Assembly: GCF_018139145.2 (NCBI RefSeq) | Contig: NC_059478.1 | Coordinates: forward strand, 1,302,001-1,366,000 | Direction of reading: 5' to 3' | Source of the DNA: Gymnogyps californianus | Taxonomy: Eukaryota; Chordata; Aves; Accipitriformes; Cathartidae | Length of the DNA: 64,000 nt | Shown: positions 12,181-25,390 of the stretch, piece by piece | Numbering within the stretch: the stretch's first letter is position 1 | Layout of the letters: every line of letters starts with the position of its first letter | The notes under the pieces: model-generated | The model's input: only the letters and a program-made list of their open reading frames with translations | Told to the model about the DNA's origin: nothing | Database searches by the model: none | Position numbers and translations under genes: made by a program

Positions 12181-15100
12181 TCATTACAAATGAATCAATC
12201 CCACAAAGGGTTTACATCCCTTTAGCTGATTGTGGATGCTGAGCTTTTTGAATATTTCTGGCTTTGGTGCTTTTATCTGAAGGTCCCACAAAAGTTTTAT
12301 GAATGATTTTCATTATGATTCTCCATACTAGGAAAAGAAAAAAAAATCTATAATAATCCTGAAGTATTTGAGCTATGAAATCAACACAATTCTATAGAAT
12401 TGTAATGCAGCTTTTTAAAATGGATTAAGAACCTGTCCTATTGTGAGTAAGATACTTTTTCTTTCATTTAGTAAACATTTGGATAAAGCTCTATAGAAAC
12501 ATATGGCTGTATGTTAAATTACAGGTTATATTAGAAAGTCAGCATCATCCATAAGAATCAAGAGGTTAGCAGTGCCTTCATAGTGATGGTGGATAGAAAA
12601 CCATGTTTTCCCAGAACAAAATGGCATATCAACATTTCAGAGTCACAAACAAAATCTCAACAGAGAGTAACAGATTAGATGCAGAGTATGGTTTCCTGGC
12701 AGTATGCAAGCACCGATAGCCATGGACCCACACACTAGAATTAAGCATGTTTCCTCCCACCAGAATGAAAGACTACTCAATCTATTTCCTTTAGGACTTA
12801 ATTGTAAGGGACCAGAATCTAGAACAAGCTCTTCCAAATACTGATGACTTCTTGTCTATATATACTGGGAAGTTGGCATGCATATGGCTGATTTTCTTTT
12901 CTTGCAATAAGTCTTAAAGGAGCTCCACTGAGCCCTGAACCTAATTAACAAGTCAGTCTTTCCCCCCCACCCCCCCAAATGCATTCAGTGAAGCAATAAT
13001 CATTTAATGCGCTAGACAACTAAACTGCTTATGTAAAGCTGTTCTGTGGGCACATAGCAGGAATGGATCTGAGCCAGCACCCATGGCTCCATTATAATTG
13101 GTACTTATTTTAACTGCTCCTACATGCTACTTCAGTCCAGTTTCTAGAACTCTATTTTAAATCTTCCACTTGAGTATTTTAAATATGGACTAAACTTCAG
13201 GCAAATGGCAGTCCTGATACTCAATTACAAAAGAAATTAATCACATGTCATAACTGGAAAGGCACATGAAGTACAGCATATACCACAGCACACTGAATTG
13301 CTTACAGCAGGACACAGCTTCAGTTTCATCAATAAATCTCTGGGGATTTTCCTATTTCTACCAAACATAATTTGTGAATGAAAAACATTCCAACAGTTAT
13401 TTAAATGTACCGGAACTTTATGGCTGGAGTTTCATTATTTTATTAAACAGCATGTCATTAATTACCACTGGCACGTTTCTCCCATATACAGTAGCTGGAG
13501 CTGTATTTCACAGACGGAAGGCAGTAAATTCTGAATCTAAGATTAAAGAATGCAAATGATAGCTTGTGTTATGGTTTTTCAGAGTGTTACAATGTACACA
13601 AGACCATTACGCTGCCTGATGCTGTGTAGCATAACGTTAACAATTTACATTCATTTGCATCTCACTACAAACCTTCTGTGTTTAACAAGCAAGGTCAAAA
13701 GAATTCCCTAGGGAATAACTTCAGGACAGGAATGTTTCTTCCTAAGTTTATGGCAAATCACAGATGTCTCACACTACATAACCACTCAATATAAAGTGAG
13801 TTTAAAACACATACAGTGTAGTTAAGGCATTGTTTTCAAGCTCCGTAAACTACAAATATTTTGTAGCACAGTGAAATGAGTATTTACATTTGAAATTTCT
13901 ACAAATATGTAAGGAAAAGGTGACAGGAAATACTCAACATTAGGAAATTACTTTCAACTGAGAGAAACCTTATCAGATGGGTGTGAAAATCTTGTCAGAT
14001 GGAAATCATTATTCAAATACATATGTACAACTTTAGATTAGACCTCCTGGTTATTGTCTCTATTTTGGGCCCAGTTTAGCAGAATTTGCTGAGTGCAGCT
14101 GTGAGAGACAGCTTTTATGCTTCCTTAATCCTATTTTTAGTTTAAACAATGGCACAAACTACAGGATTATTTTGCAGTCACTGTGCTCCACCCTGGTCTT
14201 AGATTTTCCACAAAGCCTCTCTATTTCCAGGACTAGAAAACAACACCACTGAGGAACCCAGGGTGTTCTTAGCAATTCTAGGACATGTAGTTATTGAAAA
14301 GTATTGAGGTCACTACCATAAACGGTATATCAAAAGGCAGAGCAAGGTCTTCCAATTTATCTTGGGGCAGAAACATTTTGAAGCAAAAGATTTTTGTTGG
14401 TTTTTTCTGGATGGCTATTTGAAAGTTCCCGAGGTTCATAATTTTTAAGGAGCTGGGCAATTTACATGCATCAATTACTTGACCAGTGCAGTAGTCAGCT
14501 GAAGGAGAGGTAGATGATAATGCATGTTACACATCCTCTGAAGTAACTGACTTTTTATATGTCACTACATCAACATATTAATATAATTTTCAATCACGTG
14601 TTTTCACCTTGATTTTAGAGAAGAATAGGAAGTAAGCATAGCCGAAATCAGATAGCTTAGTACTGATACACCTCATGTTATATAGAGAAATAAAGCAATG
14701 AAAAATTTTATGAAGTTCTATAAGCAATTTTTGTCTTTCATAGAACAAGTGATTTGTCTTTGATATGATGAGGTATGATGCTACATTATTCCACTAATGA
14801 ATGGAATAATTTCAGATCTGAGCAACAGAACTGGACGTTAGCATTTTGTAGCAGCTAGCTATCAATTGACTTTTCAGCTCCTTTGAACTTGATGAAAACT
14901 GTTGCAATGACTTAAGGAGTTTGTTGAGTTTGTCATGCCTTTTCCTTCTTAGGATGTGCATCTGTTCCTGGCTCTAAAATAGGAGGAGAGAGATCTTCTC
15001 TGAGTGAGAAGTACATGATTTGAGAACTGCAAGCAATCTTCTGTTTTTAAGCTCCCTCCAGACTGGAAAGTGATTGACTGCTTTACTATATCATGTCTTA

Positions 15101-18100
15101 TTAATATAATTTATTAATCTAGTAATTCAGTTCAAGTTGGCACTGTATGTTGCCGAAAGGAATAAAATAAAAAGAGCATTGTGATAAAATATTATCATCT
15201 TGCCATCGCTGCAAATCTGAATGACAGCAGAAGTGAAATTCACATTGATGAACTGTTACGTATCTCACGATGACATGGTTACTATATCTTTAGGCCAAAA
15301 GACACACTGCACTGTAAAGGAAAGGGTACTCCCACAGTTTTAGAAATATTAAACTATGCTGCATGACTGTACTGCCTTGACAGCACAGCCTGACTGCCTG
15401 TAATAAATATGCAGCAGTTGTGAAATTACCAGGTTGTTGAATCAGTCATGGACACACACACAGAAATTTCTGAATTTCTTCCCTTCTCCTCAGCCAGATG
15501 GTCCTTTTTGAAAATAAGAAACAAAACCTGGAGCTATATGAACTATAATATTTCTCTCTTGATTTTTGGTATGGACCAGAGTGTCAAAGAGGTACCCTTT
15601 TTCTTCTATGCGAGAAACAGAGGCTTCAGTCCCCAAATCTGGGAACCCCAAAGATCTGCAAAAGTATGGCACAACTTTCCAGAAAAGCGGGAGAGCCTGC
15701 ATACAGTGCTAAACATCATCCAGAGTCAGCTGAAGGGGGCCTGAGAGCATTCAGATTTTTTGCTGTTGAGTTGGAACTGATAATGTTGAACAAACACAGG
15801 GTCCATGTACCATAAGGCAACCACAGCCTTCAGATGGCTGATGGTTTTGGACTCCAGGAAGAGCAGACCGCAAAATTCGGAGCTGCCTAATATTGGACCA
15901 TACCAGAACCAGAATTATGGTACGAAAAGTGGTCTTTATTGTGGATACTTCTAGTCACTGCTGCAGAGCCTGAAACATCCACAGAACTAACATGAACTCC
16001 AATTTCCCAGTTGTCTAGACCCAGAGATCACATTTTATTTCTGAAATACCATCTTCCAGTATTTCCTGCAGTGAGTCCTCTTTGGAACTTTTGAAGTGTG
16101 AGGGGATTTTATATTTTAAAAATATTTTAACATAAACCAAAATAATACTCAAAAAATGAAATTACTTCCACAGTGTGATTCCCCCCCCATTCAAGTTATG
16201 CAATCCTGTATCTATTGTACTTCAGTAATTTCCATGTACACAAACTGAGATTGTGCACCACTGTACCAGCATTCATAAAGATTTACCAGAATTTATTGCT
16301 ACTAATGAGATAGAATTGCTATATACCATGGCATTTTATGGTTTGTTTTCTTTTAAATGTTCACTTAACACTCCATATGCCCCAATGTGACCACCACTTT
16401 TTTCCACAGGTTGCAAAGGGATTTATTTTCACTGACTTGACTACACTGCAGACTACAGTGCAACGTAGCTAAGAGGAGTTGGTCTCGTTGTAAAATTACT
16501 TTGTTGGGGGACTGGAAGTAGTCCCTGATAACCCAGATCCCTTACAAGTTAATCTACTAGGCTTACCTTCATGAAGCAAAATACTGAGCAAAAGCTACAT
16601 TGGATCAACAGCATATGACTGGTTCATACTAGTTTACCATCTATATGATCATATGGTAGACTTAAAAGAAGAAAAATATGGATTTAAATTTTTTAAAAGA
16701 AAATCTATATTTCTTTCCTCTACCATAACAAAATTCTACTAATTAATTAACAGGATCTTTAACAGTGATATAGAGAGTTATTACATTCTGATGTGGCTCT
16801 TACAATGATAAATGTCTTATTGACAATAAATGGTAATATGGTTGAAGCAGTTACCATGTCCTATTACAAAAAGTTCTACTGCCCTTCAAAAAAAAAAAAG
16901 AAAGAAAGGGAACAAAGAGAGAAGTATTTTTCTTTCTGTAGAAGACCAAATTAACCCAAAGACAAGTATCCAGTGGTTACTGGCATTTTTGTTATGGGTC
17001 AATGACAAGTATAAATAACATAGTGTCTCTTAAAAGTTGCATGATAATGCTTTATGATGAAAAATATGATTACTCTTCATTTCATGTAATGGAAGACATT
17101 TTGTGTTTTCTATACTTGCATTTTTTCTGTGACGAATTTGATTTTTTCCTAATACATATCAGTTGTTTCTTAGTTCAATTATTACCCTCTTTCTCTCAAA
17201 AATTGTAGTATATTTTAAAAATTATTTTAATATTCTACAGCAGGAATATGAAGCACAGAATTAAAAACTGTTGCCCGGACTAATGCCAGTAAAACATCTA
17301 TGCATTTGAGGCGCTCCTCTGCCAAGGACTGGGGAGATACAGTTAATTGCCTGATCAGACTTTAGGTTAATTTCTACTATAGTGTATGCACTAAAAAAAA
17401 TTTAGATACCTGTAGTTAACTCATTCAAAATAAAACTATTAGTTTTAATAGGAACTCTAATAGTAAGACTAGTGGGGTCCTAATAATGACTTGATGAAAT
17501 GAAAAATGAAAAAAAAAAAAAAGAAGTCATTTTACTGAGATTAGAAAGCAATGTTGCAAAATACTTTTCAGTACATCTGTGAAGACCGTGGTCTTTGCTT
17601 CACAACATGATTTCTGTCCGGAAATCCTTCACAGCAAAAATCTAATGACATGAATCAATAAACTAATTTCATAGGACGCATTCATGACTCTGCTCTTATT
17701 CAAGCTGCCTGACTTTCCTGAGCCTTCTATTCTGATAACAAATAGGCAGCAGTATTTTTCCTAGTATAGATGTGAGAAATAATTCTATTACACCTGCTGC
17801 TCTTGCTAACCAATTAAGTCTATTAACAAAGTACAAGGATTGTATAATTGCAATTAAATGTGTGAACAAAGCTGAGACCACATATTGGCTCAGTGAAACA
17901 CACCTCCTTAGGAGTCAAAGTCTAAAAGATGAGAAGATTTTTTTCCTGTAGCTGAGTCAGAGGGAACATAAGACATTCATGCCGAGAAGCCACAGAAAAT
18001 GTCACAACGGACAGAGATCAAGGGGCTTTTATCTAAAAATCATCAGAGGGAAATCACTGCCTCATGTTTCCTTTGAATGTATTGATGATAATAATTTATA

Positions 18101-20160
18101 TCGTGCTGAATGCAAAAATGAGAGATTAATTGGTATAAACAAGGGTAGGATATGTCAATGTTTAAGGAGTCTACATGGAAGTCAGATTGTGCTCTGTTTC
18201 TATAATATATGATCAGGTAGCTGTTTCACAGATAAGTCTTATTTCCTCCTCAAATTTCTGTTACCACTACACTTTCTCCAGAAGTCATGTATAAACAAGG
18301 GAGGCAGGTAAGAGTGCTGGCTGCACAAGTCCTGTTCAGCACATCAGAGAATTTTTGAAGTCTCATGAGGTGACTGTGGTGGGCACTAGAGTTATTTTAG
18401 GCAGCTCAACATAGCAAATGAAGCAAACTGAAATTCCTCTGCAAATGAAGTTCTTCAAGTTAGGAATGATAAGATTTAGATTATCGATTTATTCCTTATG
18501 CTTCTATGTCACTCTTGGCGATAACTCAATGGACTAGAAAGATGAAAAGGACTGTGTGTGTTGAATGTTTTTCACACTGCTGGATTCTTCTCTCTTCTGG
18601 ATCAGACTTTCATAGTCAATGTAGAATAACTCTTGTGTGTTTCACTTAGCAAATCCGTATCTGCTCTACTTTAGTTAGGAGTTTTAAATAAAGAAAGAAA
18701 AAAGGAACTGTGTCGGTAGCCCTTTTGACCAATAGTATTGACAATCTTCCTCTTTTAAAATACATTTTTCTACTGTCAAAACAAATCATCTAAGAAAATA
18801 ACACCATTCATTTCAGTAGAAATTCAAGTCTGTAATAGTATAAATGACATATCTCTAGATTGCCGCTTGCCTCAGAAAATAGATCTGCAATAAAGCAAGT
18901 CTAATCCTTGAGAATTTATTTGTAGAAAATCCATCAGGTGTAATACTGAAAACCCTCTATCAACATCAAACATAAAGCAAGGCCTGTCTAAAGCATATGT
19001 AGTCAAAGTCAAGCCTTTTTTTCATAAAAATTACTTCTTTCTGAGAAGCCAGAAGGCAAAGCCTCCAGAAGATTTCTACTTCTGGGGGGTGCAAAAATGT
19101 TTTTCTTTAATTTAAACAGATGAAGATTTTTTTAAGCTTTTACATTCTTCAAAAAGCCTCTATGGCTGTCATCAATGTTATCTTTTGATCTAGGGCTTTG
19201 CAGTCAACATCTACAAGATTATTTTCAAGCAACATACTTCTTAAATGTTTCTGATTTTCTTTGATATTGAAAATACACACTTTCACAGGAAAGGCAAGAA
19301 ACAATGCTTGTCTTTCACTTATATCTTTTTCGTTTACCACATATGTTACCCCATGACTGGATCTGAACTAATTAGAAGAGATTTCTGGAGGGAAATGATA
19401 TCTTCCATTATTTGCGTGTAACTTTTTCTCCAGTATTAGTCCAAATGATGTAATTGGGAAAAAACAGATGGCTTTCAGGAGCAGGAGATTTTTAGTCCAG
19501 AAATGGAAGAATTTCTTTTTTCCATAGTCTGTTTCCATTTATGGGATGTTCATAAGTCAAAAAGCTTTCTGTTAATATTTGTGTAGATGTAGTACATGAT
19601 ATTTCACTAATTTGACTAAGCAATTAAGTACACAAGAGAGAGAAGTTTTTATGAAAGTAATTAGTACTTTCAAGCAGTTTTAGTTCCTGAATTAGAAGGT
19701 AGTGGGGAACACATTTGCAAACTATATTGTTGTGATAAATTCACAGTGGGTGGAATGTGTTATCAAATCAGCTGTTTTCTTTATCTTGCAATACAATGCC
19801 TACCAATGCATAAAACATAGACAATAGCAACTTATACTGAATTTGTAGAAAAAAATAATTGTGCAAATATAAATGCATAATTTAATGGAGTAAGTTCAAC
19901 TCTTCTTGCTAAGAATTTACTTATGTACATTATGGCTAACTAACAGCGTAGGTTAACTGTCCAAAAGCAGTTATGATTTAAACTTCAGAAACGGCTCCTC
20001 TTGTAGCGGCTTTGATATGTGTTTTCCACTTGTGATGTATTTTATTAACAGGAAGTCCATTTCAGCCAGAAAAACTCAGAATGGTTTGAACTGCAGATCT
20101 GGAATAAAAATGGTGTCATGAGACGGTCAATTGCACTTTCAAACGAATGAAAGATGGCAC

Positions 20161-20180
20161 ATATATATATATATATATAT
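20161..20180. repeat. (AT)10 microsatellite
   Basis: Ten uninterrupted AT units are visible. Confidence 0.95.
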
Positions 20181-20253
20181 AAAACCTATATTACATTATA
20201 AAGAAAAAGTAAATATTTTGAGCCTCAGTGTTCCCAGGAATAAGTAGGGGGGC

Positions 20254-20278
20254 GTTTGTTTTGTTTTGTTTTGTTTTG
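20254..20278. repeat. (TTTTG)n microsatellite
   Basis: About five TTTTG units, 74 bp downstream of the (AT)10 run. Confidence 0.9.
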
Positions 20279-22061
20279 CTGAGCTTTTTAGTCTTTCAGT
20301 GGTGTTATCGCACCTATATTTATATTCAGCTAGCAGCACCAAACAGTTTAAAAGACAGTCTTGTGTTTTGCCAGCAAGTATTTTATTCAGTACCAGAGTG
20401 GAGATTGCTTTAGCTTGGCTGTTCATATCCTAAAATGATTTAACTGGCCCTTGGGATGCTTTAAGAGCAGTGCATTTGATTAAATCAGCCAACACCAGTT
20501 AATTGCTTCTAAGATCCTAAAATGCCTAAGATACCAGAACAAAGGAAGTTCTTGTGGTCAGGTCTTGTTCTTTTACACCAAAAGGACCTTTTCTTTTCCA
20601 TGTGTCATTATGAATTTCATTAAATGAAATTTACTGAATAGCAGAAAAATTAAGAAAGACATTGTTCAGAATGATAAACTTGGATTGTCTACAACAGATG
20701 ATTAGTCATTTTATCTTTGTATTTTTCAGAAAAAAAGTACACGTCTTGCGCATGCAATTCAATAAGGGACTAGATATAAGGAACCAACATGTGCACTAAG
20801 AAAGCATAGAGCCACTATAAGATTTAAAATTATTTGACTACAAAGGGCTATTTTAATTTGCTTGTTTTTTTCAATATACTTTAGAAAAATATTTTTTAGT
20901 TTTTTTCAATATATTATAAGGACACATGAACAAGAGAGAGTGGAACAAATTTGAGAAAGTCAAATGAAACAGGAAAGGGTATTGAGTAGGAGGAAATCTT
21001 TCCCTCTTAGATAATTACAGGGACATTAGGGAGTTCCTTGTTCATAGCTGCAGTGGTGGAGGCATGCTATCAGAATAACAGAACTGTGTAAGAGTAGAGA
21101 TTTAGAATCTGCATGAAATTATTGAGGAAATAAGTTTCTCTAGATCTGCATGTTTGGCGCAACATATATTTGCATTAATTTATTTGAAGAATTGGGGCTT
21201 AGTATACTGCAATTGTGATGGATTGTTTTAATTTAAGACAACTATCAACCGTTTTAAAAGGTCCCAGACAATTTAGGTGGAAAAATCCCTACTGTGAGTA
21301 AAGTACATACAATAATAAAACTGTTTACTGTTGCTTTTACAATATGCTATAGAAAAATACAATTAAAATAATTGGACTATATAATTCAAATACCAGAGAT
21401 TCTAGGGAACAGAAATATCTTGCTCATCATCTGTGTTTTAAAACTGTCTGACATTACCAAACCATGACTAATTCAAATACTTAACATACTTTACATTTCA
21501 TCTTCATACACCTATACACTCATTCTTTTTTTGATCCCTTCCCTACTTAAATAACCCGTTAAATTTTCTAATGGCTTTGGTATAGCTATTAATAAATAGA
21601 TGAATCTACCCACTGAACAGTGAATTTTTACCAAGATTTTTTATGTACCATATCTTAAAAAAAGGTAGCAATTTTACGTCCTCAATTCCTGGCCAAAAGA
21701 ACACTTATTAATACTTTCACTCTTACACATTCATGTATGTGTACATTTGAGTATTGCTAGGGTTGGAGGTGGGAGAAGACATGATCTGCTATAGGAGTTC
21801 ATTACTATGAATCTGGGATTTCTTTTCTATTAGTCAGATTATTCAAGTCATTTAAAATTAGTGTCAGCTAGAAACCTACTGAAATGACTGTGAAAATGAA
21901 CACACACCATGTTACTTGGATTTCTCCTAAGAACCATGTTTGTAATGAAATGCCTAATTCACCCTAGACTTCTTGCGATAAAGCTAGACTGTGCAGTCTT
22001 GGGGAGGTGAGCCTTCTTGTTAAATTTATAGAGGGCTTAGCAAAGAGGACTACATTTGTCT

Positions 22062-22688
22062 TCACAGATTCACAGAATGGTTGATGTTGGAAGGGACCTC
22101 TGCAAGTCATCTGGTCTAACCACCCTGCTCAAGCAGGGCCACCCACATCCTGTTGCCCAGGATTGTGTCCAGATGGCTTTTGAATATCTCCAAGGACAGA
22201 GACTCCACAAGCTCTCTGGGCAAACTGTGCCAGTGCTCAGCCACCCTCACAGTAAAAAAGTGTTTCCTGATGTTCAGAGGGAACCTCCTGTGTTTCAGTT
22301 TGTGCCCTTTGCCTCTGGTCCTGGCACAGGGCACCACTGAAAAGAGCCTGGCTCCATCATCTTTAGAGCCTTCCTTCAGGTATTTATATACATTGATAAG
22401 ATCCCCCTGAGCCTTCTCTTCTCCAGACTGAACGGTCTCAGGTCTCTCAGCCTTTCCTTGTAGGAGACATACTCCAAACCCTTAATCATCTTTGTGGCCC
22501 TTTGTTGGACTCTCTCCAGTGTGTCCATGTCTCTCTTGTACTGGGGAGCCCTGAACTGGGCACTGCACTCCAGGTGTGGCTTCACCAGTGCTAAGTAGAG
22601 GGGAAGTATCCCCTTCCTCAACCTACTGGCAAAACTCCTCCTAATGCAGCCCAGGATACCATCAGCCTTCTTTGCACAAGGACACATA
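22062..22688 (-). mobile_element. CR1 LINE fragment, 3' part, minus strand
   Basis: This is a 5'-truncated copy of the avian non-LTR retrotransposon CR1. The plus strand begins with the reverse complement of the CR1 tail (TCACAGATTCACAGAATGG, then GGAAGGGACCTCTGCAAG). On the minus strand, 22376-22687 encodes a stretch with [28 protein letters not shown] and FSLEKRRLRG, the region just after the reverse transcriptase core of CR1 ORF2. The C-terminal part continues at 22116-22337 in a different frame (RFPLNIRKHFFTVRVAEHWH, SLPRELVES). The frame change and missing 5' half make it inactive. Retained similarity suggests moderate age. Confidence 0.95.
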
Positions 22689-24299
22689 CAACTCTTGTAT
22701 GTTTTAAAGTCTCTGAATCCATGACTAAGACTTCCAGATTATGTCATAACAAAGTCATTACTGGAGAGATTTATGATAACCACTCAGAACATAGGTTTGA
22801 GAGTACACCAAACTTGGGCACTAGGTTCTGGGGAACACATGAACCTCAATAGCTGAGAAAAAGTAAAAAAGAGAACAAGTATGTCAGATTTCATGTTACG
22901 TTTTGATTTCACCATTCTGGAAAGAGTAACCCTGCCTTCAAGGCAGTTTCCAAGAGAGTGTTTTTCAGGATCGCGTTACTTTACTTCCTTATCAACTTCA
23001 GGAACATGAAATTGAAAGAATTTGCAAAGGTATCACACTGCCTCATCAAGTAAGATAAAGATTGTTTCTCTTTATTTTTTTATGATTGATTTGAATATGT
23101 GAAAGCATTTGCCTGGTTTGATATTTGGGGGAGTGGCACTTGATCTTATGTGTCTTTCACAGAAACCAAAGACTAAGTAAAATCTTGTTTCCCCAAGTTC
23201 TTGAAAATTCTAATACTTACATGCTAAATAAAATACACTATTTAAAATTTAAAACAAAAAAGGTTTTTAACTTGAATTTGCATTTGAAGTTGCAAAAGCA
23301 GTGATAATCTAGAAACCTGAAGACCAATACAAGAACTTCATGCTATTTGTACAAACTTGAACGTGAGATTTCTTATCTCTGCTAAACAGGCCTCTGTAGC
23401 TCTTATTTCCTACTGTGTAACTCGAATTATGTAAAGCTGTTCTTACTAAAGGCTGTTCACTTCAGGTGGTGTCAAAAGCTGCTAGAAAGTATAAGTTACA
23501 TGAGGTTCTACTGATGCCTGCTGTAGCTCCAAAGGACAAACAAAAATCCTAAACAGAAAACTACTCTAGTATTTTACAAGTCTAGTCTTATCCCAAAAGC
23601 ACAATGTCAGCAGAAGCTCAAGTACATTTACTGATTAACAGTGGAATCAAAGAGATCACAGGAAGAGTGCTTTGAAAATGACCATTGACTGCCAAAATAT
23701 TGCCTGAACTTCACTTGAGGTGAAAGTTGGAAGCAAATCCTCATTGCCAGCATAACTTGGAAATATTCTTCCAGATACCTCGAAAGGATCAGTAACATTC
23801 CATATGAAATGCTAGAAACACATAGTAGTGAATACATGATTTTTTTCCCCTGCACCGGTATCTAAGTTTTGTTTCATGCTGGAGGCCTTATACTCATGTT
23901 GTTTCCATAACAACATGAAATAAAGCACAACTGAAGCTGTTTGTGTGAGGGTATGTGGAAGGAGAATGCCTGCGCCTTTAAAGGTATCTGGTCAAGGGCC
24001 TTTTTCAATGCAAAAAAGGGAAAAAAGAAAAGGAGGAAGCCATAAACAAGAACATACAAGGACTCAAACCGGAGCAACAAATGATACGGGAGGCAGTGAT
24101 GAGAACCAAACCTGGTCAGTCACACCAATTAATAAGGGCGTGTGAGAGTGTTTATTCCAGCGAGGTTATCTGGTCTGGGACCTCATAAATTGAGAAACTA
24201 AGGGAAAAAGGTAGAAACCAGAAACAAAATACACAGAGGCACAGACCTGACAAAACAAGCATGGAGAACAATGGCAAGAAACAAAGGTCACTACTTGCA
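22689..24299. other. Unique non-coding stretch
   Basis: Nothing gene-like is recognised. A small hairpin with 9-bp arms (CATGTTGTT / AACAACATG) and a 5-nt loop lies at 23895-23917. From about 23940 the sequence becomes purine-rich and less AT-rich, leading into the GC-rich block described next. Confidence 0.5.
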
Positions 24300-24660
24300 C
24301 TAATTGCTGGGCTATGGAGAAACTACAGGCACCGCTTCCAGGAAGATCAGCCTGGACTTTGCCACTGATGTGATTGTGAACGAGGGGGACTCAGTCACGG
24401 GCTGGGAGGGGTGCAGGAATGGATAGACCTGTACAAACCCATGGGGGCTGTGCAGAGGAAGGGGAGCTGAAAGGAAAAAGGTGAGTAGGCAGGAGGGGGT
24501 ATAACAGGGGCCGGGTGGGTCTAAAATGGGGCTGGTCAGTGTGCTTGTCTGGCTGAGCCTTGCGCCTGATCACTACAGTCTGTCCTGTCATCTTACATCT
24601 TCTTATTAAATCCTTTCTTCACTACCTCTCTGTGTATCTCCCTGTCTACCCAGTGTGTGT
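24300..24660 (+). mobile_element. Candidate decayed retroviral LTR (3' portion)
   Basis: A compact promoter-to-poly(A) layout is visible: TATAAC at 24500-24505, then about 100 bp, then ATTAAA at 24605-24610, followed by a pyrimidine-rich stretch (CTTTCTTCACTACCTCTCTG) and a GT-rich run. This is how the U3-R-U5 part of many avian LTRs is arranged. I could not define a TG start, a CA end, a target duplication or a tRNA primer-binding site, so boundaries are approximate. The alternative is an unrelated GC-rich segment. Confidence 0.35.
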
Positions 24661-25390
24661 GTGTGCTGCAAGGGCCAAGTGCCAGCTACAGGGAGGACTG
24701 GTGTGAGTGGACTGAATGCCAGCTACTGGAGTCAGACCAGGGGTGTAGGCACCCCTGGCCTGTGGTATCAGCCACTGGCACCAGTGGGGTCCCAGTGCAG
24801 CTACTGGCGCCAGTGGGGGTCTTTAACCTCCAGCCACAGGGAAGGGAACAGTGTGAGTCCCCAAAACCAGCTGCTGGGGGGACCAGTGTGAGTGAGGGGA
24901 GTGAGGGGCTCAGCACCGGTGGCGTGTATGCCCGGTGCTGGCTGCTGGGGGGTGAGGGTCTGTACCTCCCCCAAACCGGGTGCGTGTGGGGTGTGCATGT
25001 GTATTCACCAGCAAATTTCAAGCTCAACCAGCTGGCAAGTGGGGGACCCTTGGGTCCAGGGGGGACTTGCAAATGAGAAGTGCATGAGGGATGAGTTCCT
25101 GTTTTGCTAGCAAGCATTAAGCTGGACTAGCCAGCGAGTAGGGGATCCACGACGCCAGTAAGGAGGCCTGGGATCTGGTCAGAGGTGCCAGGAGGACAGA
25201 AGGGCCATGCCAGTGCTTGAGGGATCGGTGTGGCTGTGTGTCTCTGGAACACGTGCTCAGCTTCGTTACTGGTTGAACCTGCAGATGGGGAGGTGGCAGC
25301 TGCGCCCCTCAGCCTGGGTAGAGATCCTGGGTCCATGGGCACCAGGCTGGGGGAGGTGGCTGTGAGCTTCTCACATCACTTAACAGTTTG
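24661..25390. repeat. GC-rich low-copy repeat block, possible retroviral leader
   Basis: This block is far more GC-rich than its surroundings. It contains diverged repeats of GCCAGCTAC(TGG) and ACTGGCGCCAGT-like phrases, CAGTGTGAGT repeated at about 24850 and 24885, and several strong hairpins (24737-24758, 24772-24787, 24803-24814). Open frames of up to 143 codons occur on both strands but are composition-driven and overlap each other. I see no gag-like motif. Position downstream of a candidate LTR would fit a structured 5' leader; a decayed minisatellite is the alternative. Confidence 0.4.

Larger units (their letters stand above)
11011..22061. other. Unique AT-rich non-coding stretch
   Basis: No gene is recognised. 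It holds a probable ancient amniote repeat (11935-12180), a perfect 18-nt palindrome (12386-12403), a hairpin with 9-bp arms and an 8-nt loop (14785-14810), A-rich runs near 16889 and 17509, an (AT)10 run (20161-20180) and a (TTTTG)n run (20254-20278). Open frames are all under 100 codons and resemble no family I know. Confidence 0.55.

Noticed and set aside
24657..25117. Overlapping open frames of up to 143 codons on both strands of the GC-rich block
   Set aside because: They overlap on opposite strands, follow the repeated GC-rich composition and show no domain. They are composition artefacts.
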